64,000 nucleotides of DNA from NCBI GenBank assembly GCA_022836615.1, contig MU405229.1, positions 124,001-188,000 on the forward strand. Direction: 5' to 3'. Shown piece after piece: positions 42,238 through 54,319 of this stretch (position 1 is its first letter; every line of letters begins with the position of its first letter). Under the pieces are notes generated by a model. The model had not been told where the DNA came from. It did no database searches and saw nothing but the letters and a program-made list of their open reading frames with translations. This stretch comes from Annulohypoxylon bovei var. microspora (taxonomy: Eukaryota > Ascomycota > Sordariomycetes > Xylariales > Hypoxylaceae). The position numbers were made by a program, and so were the translations under genes.

Positions 42238-44871
42238 ATGGCATCTTCTGCTGCCGAAGGTTTTGCTGAAAAGTTTTTGGATATCCCGTATGATCAAAGA
42301 TGGGAGCGCCTCAAGCCAACCATCATCCGGATCTACATGGAGGAAAACAACAAGATTGCACACCTTTCTCGGCGCATGAAGTATGAATACAGCTTCGACG
42401 CCCAGTTAGTTACCTATTTTTATTTCTGTTATTTTTCTTTGCTAATACCGTCGATCAGAATTCATCAATACCGATACCATTTCAAGAAGTGGGGAACTAA
42501 GAAGAGAACCACAGCTGAAGAGAAAGACGCTGTTATCAGTACTCTTGGAAAACGTCGCCGACTAGATGGAGTGAGTACATCTAACGTATTAATCAATCAG
42601 GGTGATTTCGAGAAGAAGGTGGATACGAAGCAACTACAGCGGTACATAAACCAGAGTATCCGGCAAAGGGAACAATTAACTTGGACTCCTGGATTGTAAG
42701 TTAAGAAACATAACTTATAGTATGTCGGACCCTTTAACTCATTATTACCCTAGGTTTCTTCCATATGATCTTCCATATGCCGCTCTATTTCATAGGAATA
42801 GTGGTAATGACAACCCTTCGCCATCTTCTGTCGGTCCCGTTACCCCAAGTTACCTGAACGTGAAAAGCCCACAAGGGGTTACATCTCCCTCGGCATCTCA
42901 TAATGCCCTCTCGCCGGCCATGCAGCTCATCCAAAAGAAGTTTCTTATAGATAGAGCAACCCTCTTTTTAGAGGGACGAGAACGCGATCTCCTAGCACAG
43001 CTGAGCGAGGACGAAAGAAAGTAAGGAGCCCTCTCAACGAGTACACCCTTAAGTATAATAGCTCTAATAATGTACCCTCGACTAGATCTACCGCAACATG
43101 GCTTCACGACTTCTGGATCTATTCTTTCATGACGGCAAAGTACTGGGGTAGGGGACCTAAGTCTTGGAGTCATAGCTTGATAAAGTTCAAGTCGTTTCCT
43201 GAGCACACTGTTCCATCTACCCCAAATCGCCGTAGCCTGGAACAGACATCGGATTCCCTCTCGCCAACAGCGATCATTCCACAAATCAACAGCCCGTCAC
43301 AACTCTGCAGATGGACTATACATCGTGACGATGACGAATACGAAGAAATTACTTCCCCCCCCTCGCTACCTCTCGATGAGTCCGAGGAGAAATTTGACGT
43401 TGATGATGAATCTACTTGGTCCAAATGGTCCACTGATGAGTCATCAAGAAATCTCGCAAATACTATTGAACGCGGGCTTCAAGAAAACTTATTCACCACA
43501 GTCCAACCCGAGCAATTGCCTTTAGATGCCGATTCAATTGTGAAGAGTATAACAAAATCCCCCGATGAATTGCAGACAGAAGCTCTGGGTTTCGCTATAA
43601 TGTCACGTAACTTAAACGTTGTTGAAGATATAGTACATAAAAATAGGCTGGCGTGCTTTTCTACCATCTACCCATTCCACCTATCTGCCAGATTTCTAGA
43701 TGGGGGAACGACCTGTTGTACGATCATTGAAGACTTGTTGGATACGTTGCAAGGCAAATTATCTATTGGTGTCAACTACATCAACGGCTCTAGCCTTACT
43801 GTGCTGGACGAGCTCTTCGTTACTATCATACGATCACATAGTCTGGTACTACCCCAAACTTTGGGCGATGCATTCATCGGCCAAACTCGATATCCTGGGC
43901 AGGATGTTGACCCTTGCGGGAGATGGGATGCTGATTCACCGTGTATTCGGCAGCTGTACGCCTCGGGTCAATCAACAATCCCATCTCAGTGGAAACATAT
44001 GTTTTGCCATACGTCAGTTCAAACAATCTGTCATTACATTTCAACAATATTTGCAGCACCTTGGCGTCCAAATATGAATACGCCAAGTGGATTGTTTCTA
44101 AGACGTTGTAACCATTGCGGATTGCAACTCCAAATTGGACCTCTTCACGCCTTAGTGTTGACGGCATTTTGCTTAGCTAATGATGGTATGCCTGGCGAAA
44201 ACTTATTCGGGGCGGTCGCTTGTCTCGTATGTCTGTTGACATTTCGCGCTGATCCCTGCGCTACTGCAGAGGTAGCTGTTTATATGCTACTAGGACATGA
44301 TCCAGAGGATGGCTGTCAACATTCTGAAATGAATCCAGCACAGTTAGCAGTTGAGCTCTTTTCAGCAGGGGATAGAGCATGGACACCTGAACTCAATCTG
44401 GGTTGGGAGGTGCTGATTGCCATCCTCCAGCATGCTATTGCTATACGACAAAACAAACCAGAGGGCGACGATGTCGAGACTTGCGGCCAAGATATTCATG
44501 AAATCGAACATACCATCAAGTTTAAACTGGTTTATTGCGGAGATCAACAGCTAGGCATAATCTGGGCAGCAATTCAGGCTGAGCTGCTGACGTATCGCCG
44601 TTTAAACGAGGAGGACCCTTGGCTATCTCCCAAATTTGAAATGGAACTTCTCTTAAGAGGATTGAAAGATAATGACGGAGGGTACCTTGACAGGCTAGCG
44701 GGTTGTGGTGGAGATTCCGAAGAAGATAGATTGAAGCCTTATTCAAGATGTGGATTTTTCATGGGTGCAAGAACCTCAAAATGTGCGCTAAGAGAGGAAG
44801 CATGCGTATCTTATTACGCGAATCTGGATGACTGGAAGCGCACCACGTTCATTGGAATAATGGATGATTAG
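42238..44871 (+). CDS. Clr5-domain protein
   Basis: Four exons (42238-42404, 42459-42695, 42754-43020, 43086-44871) give 818 residues with phases agreeing. The Clr5 domain (about 15-80) reads RWERLKPTIIRIYMEENNKIAHLSRRMKYEYSFDAQ then QYRYHFKKWGTKK, with the typical K-P-x-I-x-x-L-Y and helical pair ending K-K-W-G. KNxxxxW-type linkers follow. A Pro/Ser-rich part and an acidic region (DDDEYEEI) precede a long C-terminal half (about 320-818) with no domain I can name; it contains LSARFLDGGTTCCTIIEDLL and cysteine-containing helices that might be degenerate ankyrin-like repeats. Clr5 takes its name from a fission yeast heterochromatin-silencing factor; most filamentous members are uncharacterised and probably nuclear. 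Confidence 0.82.
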
Positions 44872-45048
44872 GTAGTAAAGATTTTCAAGTCAAAGTGGTA
44901 ACCGGAAATCATGGATGGTTTTTGTATAGGTGTTTACTTCTGAGATAGCGAAATTTTCATTAACCTCTAGCTCCATGCATGCATTATATCAATGCCCAAG
45001 TGCTCCATAAAGCTACCTATTCTACAGCACCCGTAGAAACTAACATAC

Positions 45049-46347
45049 CTACACCCGCAACCCCCTCGCGACCCCCAACTCCAGCACCCGCACAAACCTC
45101 CTGACATCCTCGGCCGCGTTGAAGAACCCAAACGAGACCCGAACCCCCAAGCGATTAACGGTGAGCCTCGCGCCGCCAAACCCAGCCAGATACGGCCCCC
45201 ACGTCTCCGCATCGAGGTCCAGCACGCAGATATGCGGGGCCCTCGCCGCCCTCTCGCGCGGGCCCACCACCCCGATCCCCAAACCCGCACACTCCCTCCT
45301 CAGCAGCCCCGTCAGACAGTACAGGTGCGCCTCGACGTCGGCCGGGCCCAGGACCTCGAGGTAGAAGCGGGCGAACGCGGCGGCCGCGGCCGCGCCCACG
45401 AGGCTCATGTTCTGGTGCTCGAAGCGCCTAGCGTCGGGGAAGTAGTCCACGGGCTGGTCGGGGCGCACGACGAGGCTCTCGTCGATGTTGCGCACGGCGG
45501 CCATGTTGACGATAGGCGGGACCGGGTCCGCGAGCTCCTCGAACGCGCGGGGCGAGATGTACAGCGCGCCGATGCCGGTGGGGCAGTTGAGCCCCTTGTG
45601 CAGGCTGAACGCCGCGGCCGAGACGCCCATCCGCTGCACGTCGATGCGCGCGATCCCCACGTGCTGCGAGACGTCGGCCAGCACGTGGATGCCCCTCGGC
45701 CGAAGCTCCGCGCAGATCCCCTCCACGTCGTTCCGCTGCCCCGCATCAAATGTCACGGAGCTAATCCCCACGGCCCGTGTCCGCGCATCCACAAACGGCC
45801 GCAGCGTCTCCATACCGACCCGCTCCACCCGTCCCGTCCGTCGCGCCTCCTCGATCGTCGGCACGATCCTGACCTCAAGCCCCGCATCCCGCAGCGCCAG
45901 CCACCCGAACACCATATTGGGGTGTTCGTTATCGACCAGGACGACGTTATCGCCGCCCTCAAACTTCACCGCACGAATGAACCCGCCCAAGCCCTCGGTC
46001 GTGTCCCGCGTAAACGCGACCGTCTCCGGCGTCTCCGCATTAATGCACCGCGCGACGAGGCGGCGCGCCTCCTCGCGGACGTCGCGCCACCGGGTGTACG
46101 GGTAGGGCTCGTAGAGCGCGTCGGAGGAGTACTTGGTGATGGCCTCGTGGACGACGAGGTTGGAGGGGGGCGCCGAGGCCGCGTTGAGGAAGATGACGTC
46201 CGGGTTTTGGGTGAGGGGGACTAGACGTCTGTGTATTGCGAATTTCTCCGCGAGGCGGGTTTCCTCGTCCGTGCCATCTTTGGCGGGGGCGGCATTGGTG
46301 TTCTCGCGTTTGTTTGATGTTCTGCTGGTGAGTGGACGGGATACCAT
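45049..46347 (-). CDS. PLP-dependent class V aminotransferase-like protein
   Basis: Single-exon, 432 residues, GC-rich. Class V fold hallmarks: NAASAPPSN at the start (about 55-63), FTRDTTEGLGGFIRA (phosphate-binding T-T-E-G), VLVDNEHPNM, VLADVSQHVG (Asp about 225 binding the pyridine N, followed by Q-H), and the Schiff-base Lys at about 251 in FSLHKGLNCPTGIG. The family includes cysteine desulfurases, kynureninase-like and isopenicillin-N-epimerase-like enzymes. It lacks the C-terminal catalytic Cys loop typical of NifS; the closest look is to the fungal epimerase/desulfurase-like group. The ATG at 46345-46347 is chosen because the preceding in-frame codon is TTG. A long open frame on the opposite strand is a GC artefact. 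Confidence 0.82.
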   Translation of the reverse strand: MVSRPLTSRTSNKRENTNAAPAKDGTDEETRLAEKFAIHRRLVPLTQNPDVIFLNAASAPPSNLVVHEAITKYSSDALYEPYPYTRWRDVREEARRLVARCINAETPETVAFTRDTTEGLGGFIRAVKFEGGDNVVLVDNEHPNMVFGWLALRDAGLEVRIVPTIEEARRTGRVERVGMETLRPFVDARTRAVGISSVTFDAGQRNDVEGICAELRPRGIHVLADVSQHVGIARIDVQRMGVSAAAFSLHKGLNCPTGIGALYISPRAFEELADPVPPIVNMAAVRNIDESLVVRPDQPVDYFPDARRFEHQNMSLVGAAAAAAFARFYLEVLGPADVEAHLYCLTGLLRRECAGLGIGVVGPRERAARAPHICVLDLDAETWGPYLAGFGGARLTVNRLGVRVSFGFFNAAEDVRRFVRVLELGVARGLRV

Positions 46348-46850
46348 GGTTACTGGAAATACCCCTGAATAGGGGTTGGAAGAGAAGAGGTGAGAAGGTT
46401 GGGTCAATGGAAATATTTCAATTTTGCGAATAGATATAAGCCAAGCTGTATCGAAGTACTTACCTTCCTATAGGAGCAATTGCAATTGCAATCAAACAGT
46501 ATTGCACCATAGGCTCTCCTATACATACCCGCCGACCCCGCTTCGTCTTCCAATGTAACCAGACGGATTGACTATGTATACGGGATGTGTCGGGCATAGG
46601 AGATATTTTCGCATAATGACGGCTTACAACACTAAACACATAACTCACTCACTCACGAGAGAAATCAGAGTGTAAGTTTAGGTATAAATATATTAAAAGT
46701 CGTAAATTGAAGTAATATTAGTAAGAAGGGTATTTCCTTTTCCTGCACTACCAGCCTGCCAAGCCGCCACCATAAATATCAACATTCCGCAAACTCCGTG
46801 CTAAATACAATCGCAAAAGGACACATGGAAATTTCGTTATCCTACCATAT
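46348..46850. other. intergenic, about 500 bp
   Basis: No gene or RNA recognised. It separates two leftward-transcribed genes. Confidence 0.5.
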
Positions 46851-48698
46851 CTAACCCGTTACCGTGGCAGTTATCGTAGCCATATCCGTCGTAGTCGTCG
46901 TTACCGTCTCCGTCTCCTTCTCCGTCACGGTGACTGTGGCCGGAGCCTGGGTATCCGTCGCGGTGGTGAACCCGAAATGCTTAGTATTTGTAACGGTTGG
47001 CACATCTCCTGAACTACTACTATCGCCTCCCAGTAAGCCCGGGAGGCCCGGAAGGTCGGGGAGACTAATAGCATCGGTCTCAATTGGAATGACGTGGAGA
47101 CCCGAATCAGTGGGCGTCAATTGGGCTATAGTAGATGTACTTGTGGATGACGCCGGTAAAGGTATTTCGGTGGACGAAGATGTCGCCGAGGAAGAGGGAG
47201 TTACAGTGACGGTTTCCGTGATTATCTGAGGGGGTGTACTCGAACTCGAGGATTTGGTCACGGTGCTAAAGGTGCTGGGGATGAAGTCGGTAACGGTTAC
47301 TGTTTTCTCGGGAGCTTGGGTAGACGTAGACACCGAAGTATCAGCTGTTGAAGATGCTTCTGCCGTTGAAGATATTTCTGTGGACGAACCGATCGTCATA
47401 GTAGTTTGGGCCGTCTCGGTAAATGTCGGCGTTATCGTTACTGTAATCAGCGATCCACCGGCTGTGCTCGAACTCGAACTCGATACAGAAGGTACATCAC
47501 CGCCCAGAGCCTTTTTAACAGTAGCATCATCCCAGCAACCAATCTGGACGCCGGTAACTGTGGTCATCGGCAAGGCATAGCAGGTCAGATTGCTAGCACA
47601 GGGGATTATGTCAAATGTGCCATCACTAGAACACTGCCCGATGTTTCCGTTGACGCAGGCAACTTGACCTGCCGTGCATGCAGACTGCTCGGTCAACTCA
47701 GCGAAAACTTTGTTATACTGCTTTGCATCGGCTAAATTGCTGGCAAGCACTTCGGGAGATACAGTGGTGGTCGAAGCTGGGATGGAACTGATAATGGTTG
47801 GAATATCATCATTTGTCGAGCCAGTCGCCGACACAGAGTGAGACACATAGGATGACTTTGTGATTGGTACGAATGCATCTGAGCTCGATGGCGTCGATGT
47901 GACAGAATTTGAAGCTGAAGAGCTGCTCGAAACACCAGCACCCCTATTGCCAGTTGACGTAGAAGCATCAGCAGTAGAGGTTGCAATTGATGAGGCGGGT
48001 TCAGTTGCGGAAGTGACGCTGACTTGTGTTGACTGACTAGCCCCGCTTTTCACTATGGTAGACTGGGACTCGGTGCTAGAAACGGTTGAAGATGCTGGCG
48101 TAAGTGAAAGAGATAAAGAAGTTGCCATAGATAGCTCAGTAGAGCATTCTGAAGATCCTTGCTCCGTGTTAGATGATGTGCTACTCGTAGTCGAGCCAGA
48201 GTCGGTTCCATTGGTGGGGGAAGGTCCAATGACCACTGTGGAAGACGGAAATATGCTAATGGCGGGAATAGTACTACTCTCGATTAGGGTGAACGATCGA
48301 GATATCGAAGTGGAAGACGTGGATCCCGTCGGGTTCGACGTGGCGCTTGTACTTGAGGCGGCCGCGGTTGATGACGAACCCGACTGAGCATCTGATATAA
48401 TAAATGAACTTAAATGTTGAGATGAGGATTGCGTTGATGTTTCGCTAGGCGATGGCAACGAGGAGGCTTCATTTGTGAAAGACGTCGTCGATGTTGCAAC
48501 TACACTAGAAGTGTTCGCGAACCTAACCACGTTCGATGCCTCTGCCACATTTCGCCATCTTAATCTGTAATGTATTAGTTGGTCGTCATTAAGCTTCTCT
48601 ATCCCATCGAGAACGTACCTTTCTCCTCTCCTCAGCGGACCTGCCGCCGAGGCCTCGGAGAATAAAAGGAGGTGTGAGAACAGAACTAGAATGAACAT
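46851..48698 (-). CDS. secreted Ser/Thr-rich wall protein with Cys-rich carbohydrate-binding-like module
   Basis: Open for 615 codons. A signal peptide (about 1-18, MFILVLFSHLLLFSEASA) is followed by a very long Ser/Thr tract, expected to be heavily O-mannosylated. A single Cys-rich island (about 335-395: CTAGQVACVNGNIGQC, IIPCASNLTCYALP, GVQIGCW) resembles CBM19-type chitin-binding modules of fungal wall proteins. The rest consists of T-V-T-V and S-T-S repeats, including VTVTEKETETVTTTTT near the end. No GPI signal or membrane helix is obvious, so it would be wall-bound by other means or shed. Near the start, 48565-48618 has perfect intron signals (GTACGT, CTAAT, ACAG) and is 54 nt long, so removing it keeps the frame; the protein may be 18 residues shorter. 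Confidence 0.75.
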   Translation of the reverse strand: MFILVLFSHLLLFSEASAAGPLRRGERYVLDGIEKLNDDQLIHYRLRWRNVAEASNVVRFANTSSVVATSTTSFTNEASSLPSPSETSTQSSSQHLSSFIISDAQSGSSSTAAASSTSATSNPTGSTSSTSISRSFTLIESSTIPAISIFPSSTVVIGPSPTNGTDSGSTTSSTSSNTEQGSSECSTELSMATSLSLSLTPASSTVSSTESQSTIVKSGASQSTQVSVTSATEPASSIATSTADASTSTGNRGAGVSSSSSASNSVTSTPSSSDAFVPITKSSYVSHSVSATGSTNDDIPTIISSIPASTTTVSPEVLASNLADAKQYNKVFAELTEQSACTAGQVACVNGNIGQCSSDGTFDIIPCASNLTCYALPMTTVTGVQIGCWDDATVKKALGGDVPSVSSSSSSTAGGSLITVTITPTFTETAQTTMTIGSSTEISSTAEASSTADTSVSTSTQAPEKTVTVTDFIPSTFSTVTKSSSSSTPPQIITETVTVTPSSSATSSSTEIPLPASSTSTSTIAQLTPTDSGLHVIPIETDAISLPDLPGLPGLLGGDSSSSGDVPTVTNTKHFGFTTATDTQAPATVTVTEKETETVTTTTTDMATITATVTG

Positions 48699-50393
48699 TT
48701 GGAATGATTTTTAATTTTTCTGGAAGGAAAAAAACGAAAGGAAAGTCTATTTGAGAAAAGGAAAAAACGAAACCAGACGCAAGTATATCAAGATGTTGCA
48801 GGCATGGAGCAACAACGATTCATATTACTCAGTCGGAGTGATAAAGAGCGAGGCAGTGTCAAAGAAGTGCCAAATACCCTTCGAAATAGAACAAGGGCTA
48901 GGATACGAGAAGACAATAGCAAACAAGAGAATGGTTATTGATAGATGACAAAGAAAATCAGCGGAGAAAAAAGAGCCTCACAAGTTCACGAAGACGACCC
49001 GCGAAATATCTAGAAGAACCGATCACCTGCCTCGAAGATCTTCACCCGCAGGAGGGTTTGGGGGGAACTCTCTCATCTTGTACAAAAACATCGGACAAGG
49101 TGATTGCGCGCATCTGGCCATTCTTACCGTCGGGTCCAGGCCCATGACGTTAAAGGGACCGGGTTTTGCTGTAGTTTCGGCCAAGATGAGCTCGTAACGT
49201 AAAATTGAGGCCCGTCGAGAGGACCAGACAGCTCGGGAGAAATTGGCCAATGAGATAGTATTGGTTTAGGCTGCTCCAGCCGTCTAGGTAGAGCATGATT
49301 TAGTAAAGCTGGCAAGCTACCTGTTGTATCATATGTAGATTGGGCTTAAAGAAAGGTTGGCTAAGCGCTTCAAGGGTACTTGAGGTCCCTTCATCTTGTG
49401 TTTCGGCAACTCGAGATGGAGACGCGCGCTTGTGTATCATTGGTAGCGGCCCTTTTGCTGGTTGGCGGCTACGAGACCTCTCAGCCAATCGCCTGCGCCT
49501 CTGCAGAACCACCTGCGGCCACCAAACACTGAAGAGTTCGGTGAGACATTGATTGATTGGACCTCAACAACGTCTCTTGTATATAGTAGTATGGAAAAAC
49601 CATATGCAAGAGAAAACGTTTATCGTCCAAGGTAATTCCGCCTCATTCAGTTTTCGTCCGAATCTACTTCTCACGTGCCATATTGACTAGAAAAAGAAAA
49701 TAATCGATTGACGTGAAGGGTGAAGGGCGGAGGGAAGAAAAGATTGGATGGATGATTGAGGGGAAAAAGAAAAACCCATGTCGGTCACGTGACAATCCTG
49801 CCCCTTTTCTCTCCATCGAATTCATTAAAAAGCGCCACAAAGAACTTCAAAGGTTATTTTCAGAATTTAATGACAAGACATTGTTAAATATAGGCATTTT
49901 GCGACAATAACCATTTTACTCTTGAACAAAGCTTCAGATTGGCGATTGATTAATCTTCATTACCTACAAGCTAAGAGAAAAAGGTTACAACTCTCATTGT
50001 AACTGTAACCACCAGTGGTAAGTAGGATCCCTAACTACCCGTACCCAGCCAGAAACAGATGAATGCAACGCAGGAAGACAGGATCAAAGATGACTTGCTA
50101 ATTGATCAATTGCTTGATTAGTAATGTAGTCAATTTGTTAGGCAAATGCCAATTGAAACATTCAAGTTCCAACCTACCCCTAGGGTATGCGACCGGTGAA
50201 GCCATTATTTACTAGTACTGCTATGGGAATTTCGCAAGCCGAATCCAACCTCATTGATGATGATATCTTGACTATTCAAACCATGGACCTCAGAAACTGC
50301 TGCAAGCCGTAAGCATCAAACCAATATCCAAAGCCACTAAAGCTGCCGGTTAGGATAAAACGCCCCATCACACCAAAAAGTCTCGTCCTCGTC
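48699..50393. other. intergenic
   Basis: About 1.7 kb without a supportable gene. Several short frames (around 48950-49550) show no motif. It is A-rich on the plus strand near 48720-49000, that is, T-rich on the sense strand of the wall-protein gene that starts at 48698. Confidence 0.5.
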
Positions 50394-53300
50394 TCACTCC
50401 AGAAGCGCAAACTGCTCAAGCAGTATCTGCTGCAGCTCCTTAAACTTGATCGGCTTAGTCAGGAACTGCGACACGCCCGCCTCCATGGCCTCCTTGCGCA
50501 TGGCCTCGTTGCCGACGCCCGTGATGGCGATGATGTTCGACGGCGCCGTGGCGGAGCGCGTCTCGAGCTCGAAGTCGCGGATCTGCCGCGTCGCCTCCAG
50601 CCCGTCCATCACCGGCATCTGCAGGTCCATCAGCACGAAGTCGAAGCGCTGGTCCGTCGCTTCTTTGAATTTCGTCACCGCCTCGAGGCCGTTCATGGCC
50701 TCGACGTACGGCAGCTCGATCTTGTTCATGAAGGTCACCAGGAGCTTCAGGTTGATCGCGTTGTCGTCGACTAGGAGTATTCTTGGTAGCCGGATCGTCA
50801 TGTCTCTGGACTGCGTACGGCCGCGCTGCATGGCCGAAAAGGTAGATATGTCGCCCGCACGCGATATCGGAAGTACTCTCTTGTCTAATGGTATTTTCGT
50901 TTGCACTTGCTCGGATCTCCACTTGAAACTTTTGATTGATGGCCTACATGGGCCCTTTATATGCTCGCGGACGACTGACGAAGAACTGATTACGGTCTCT
51001 GACGTTTTTCCTTGAGCCCGACTGTGCGTACTAGATGGCGAAGGTGTCCTGGAGCGCGCAGGCTGGTCTTCATTCTTTTTATTCTTTTCATCAACTTCAA
51101 TACTCTGGAGACACTGCAAAAACACCTTTCCAAGCTTACGCACCCCTACAGGCTGGCTGATGACCTCGATTATTCTACCAAGAGAAACAAGATCCTGGAT
51201 ACCAGCTGATCGCAGTGCAGCAGCTTCGAAGGCATTCGTACATATGATGAGCCAGGCTGAATTATCGGTCTTCCCCGTTTTCGTTCGACTTCGGTGTTCC
51301 TCCACTAGGCGTTCTATCGGCGGAGGCTCAGCATATAGGTAGATTGCCGTGTCTTTGTTAGCCTCGTTGTCATCGGTTTCGATAACGGTCATATCAAACC
51401 AATCTCGGCAGAAAGTAGCAATGGAGGATTCGAGCACGGAAAGCTCTCTGCTATGGCCGCCCTTACTATCAATGACAGGACCTAAAATGCAGACCTTCTT
51501 GCCTTTGGTTAATTTAATCGCGTCGCGTAGAGCGTCCCCTTGGAGACCCCCGCAGGATCCCGCGGCAGAGCTCTTCATCGGAATTGTGATATTGACATGT
51601 GTTCCAACTCCTTTCTCACTGTCGACCCTGATCCCGCCCCCCATACTTTTAATGATCTGAGATGTAATGGAAAGCCCGAGCCCCGTACCTGGCATGAAGG
51701 AGTCTTCCTGCGTGAAGGCTTCGAATAGATGATTGGCAAGGAAGTTTTGTGACATGCCAACTCCGGTATCTTTTATAGTAATGTCGACCTCAACGTCAGA
51801 TCCTGTCAATTTCTTCGACTCTAGCGACACGTCGATGCATCCATTTGTGCAGTATTTGATCGAATTGCCGACCACATTCATAATGACTCGGCGAAGACCG
51901 CCTGTTTGTCCTTGTAGGCACCAGGATTCCAGTTTCTGGATATGAAGCACTAAGAATACTTTGCCAGAGAACTTGACACTGCCAGAATGGATCTGTTCCT
52001 CGGTCGTTGACGAGTCATCGATGCCTATCGACTTTATTTGCGCAGTCGCTTCGTTGACGGGATCATGATTTCGGAGATTTACTTTACGAAAAGTTTGGCC
52101 AGCAAAAACTGCCTCGACGACCTCTTCTAGTAGAAGTGCAAGGTCAAAGGTAACTGGTAAAGGTTCCACGGCGGTGCTCGTGTCTTTCCACATCTTGCTC
52201 CCTTTTGATCCTGTGGGGTGTGAGCTCGCTCGGTTTAAGTTGTTGATCTTTGCGTAGTCCAGGAGGTGATCAATAGTATCTAACAACGTCTTGCCGCACG
52301 TCTCCACTGCACCTATGAGACTCGTCTGATAAGCTGAAGTCATCGTATCCTCCAAGAACTCCCCAGCTCCTAATATTCCTTGGAGGGGAGAACGCAGTTC
52401 ATGAGAAATGGAAGCAATAAATGTGGATTTCGCAATATTCGTGTTGAGGACCTCCATGCTCGCCACCTCGCTCATCATGCAAGACCCAAAAGTTTTGAAG
52501 TATGGTAATACATCGTCGGGATCGCCCATTTTGAAGTCGTCTCCCCAAATGAAACCTGCGGCAAACCATTTACCTTGGGCATAATAGAAAAGGGGTAAAA
52601 ATATGAGCCATTTTGCGTCTGGTATGCAGCCGAGAAGCTCCCGTGGTAATAGATTGTGAGGCGAATTTACAACATCTTGTATTGATGTATCCAGCACGAA
52701 GTGGCTCGCGCCGCCTCCAGCAACCACTTCATCATCGAAAGTAAAACTTTGATCAGATACAACACGCCCATTATTCAGATAGAAACATTTGCCGAATGGA
52801 TAACGTTGGATCAATTTCTTTAGATTCTTGCGCTTGATCATACCACGGCGGTGCTTATCGTCATGGCCATCTATCACAGTTAGGCTCAAAATATCCGCCA
52901 TTTCGTCTAGTGGATCGCCGGGAGTTGCTTGTGGTAGGCTAGATTCACATCCTGGAGAAGGTTCATCATCTCCTTCAATATTATCGATATCAGTATCCTC
53001 GTCCTCCGTCGATTCAAAACTGACGTCTAAGACAGGTAAGGAGGGATCGTTTTCTGAATGAGGTGAGATGCCTCCTTCAGATTGGTGAGAGAACAGGCCC
53101 GATAAGGCATCGCTAAATACACAACCGGAAGCATTGGTCTGCTGACAAAGCAATTCAGAAGCCTGTGTGAAAATTCTGCGAATATTGTCCTCTGAAGAAT
53201 CAGAAGTTCCTTTTCCCTTGGAGAGGCCATCTCTAGAGAATCGGGGGACTTGGGTCACATCTACTTGGTCGTGTGAAGTGCTGCCTCGTGTACGGGAAAC

Positions 53301-54319
53301 AGAGGTATTTTCAGGTAGGGAAGTCGTTTTTGACTGACTAAGACGCCCTCGTGAAGGCTCTTTTTGAGGGTCAGTTGCTTGCACGTCTGACTGTCGTTTA
53401 GTACTTGTACTAGGTGGCTCCATAAAGCGATCAGTTTTGCTGAGTTGATACTTGTATTCGGATAAGTCTTCCAGAAAATACGAGATGCCTCTCATGAAAT
53501 CCCTCTCTGAAACACGGCCGATCGTATCCACTAAAATGCCCCTGGTTAGCTGGTTTTATTCTCATCATGCTTAACGAGCCTACGAGGAAGCTATTGCTTC
53601 TAAGCTACGATATATCAAATGCGTCGCAATGTTAGGGACCACTTACTAACCCTCTCAAGATGACCGGCGACAATCTGAGAAACATCTTCCATAAACTGTG
53701 CCTCATCAAGAGTGAGACCTTGGGGCCTAGGTCGAATATCCGAAACGGCATAGACGCCAATAGCGTACCCTTGTTTTGTGACGATCGGTACGCCCGCATA
53801 AAATCTAACGCTGGCTCCAGAGGTAACATAAGGCCGAAACTTGAAGCGATCATCTTTTAAGGTATCCTTAACAACGAGAGCCGGCACGTCGACTTCTTGA
53901 CCTTCCGCGTCCTTGCATGCTGTTATAGCTCCGAAAGCATGTTCATCTATGCAATCCTGCCGCGGAAGGGAAACATTTCCAAGCCATATGTGATCGCCAG
54001 GGGCATGGCGCCTCTCGTCAACGAGCGAGACTGTCTGAGTAGCTTCGGCGAGTATTATCTGCGTATTCGAATCGATTAAGGACACCATGCCGCGCTTGAC
54101 ATTCAATCTCACGGCAGCTAACTGAGCGAGGGCGGTAAGCGTCGCGTCGTGAGAACAGCGAACCGACCGGGTTTCGTCCGGGCCTGTATCTGCGGGTACC
54201 GCCTTCAGCTTCCTCGAGTCAAGCCATGGTTGGTGATATTTGTTTACATCGAGCTGTCTGGCTAGCTCAGCTGTACTAACACTGGAGGCGCGCCTCTTCA
54301 TGGCAGAAGGCGGGGCCAT
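50394..54319 (-). CDS. GAF-domain hybrid histidine kinase with receiver
   Basis: Exons 53647-54319 and 50394-53530 (116-bp intron, GTAAGT, GCTAAC branch) give 1269 residues. A GAF sensor domain (about 60-222, LTALAQLAAVRLNVKRGMVSLID and VRFYAGVPIVTKQGYAIGVYAVSD) is followed by a long Ser/Thr-rich linker. The dimerisation H-box holds His about 601 (STFIASISHELRSPLQG). The ATPase shows the N-box VGNSIKYC, G1 DTGVGMS and G2 GTGLGLSIT. Then comes a receiver-like but degenerate segment (about 897-1037) and finally a complete receiver with phospho-acceptor Asp about 1193 (VLMDLQMPVMDGLEATR), upstream DD of LLVDDNAIN, and the Lys in LTKPIKFKEL. No membrane helix is seen, so it is a soluble sensor feeding Ypd1-type phosphorelay. 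The signal is unknown. Start ATG 54317-54319. Confidence 0.9.

Noticed and set aside
45232..46224. 330-codon plus frame opposite the aminotransferase
   Set aside because: Long only because of high GC; Arg/Pro/His-rich and motif-free, while the minus frame holds all catalytic residues.
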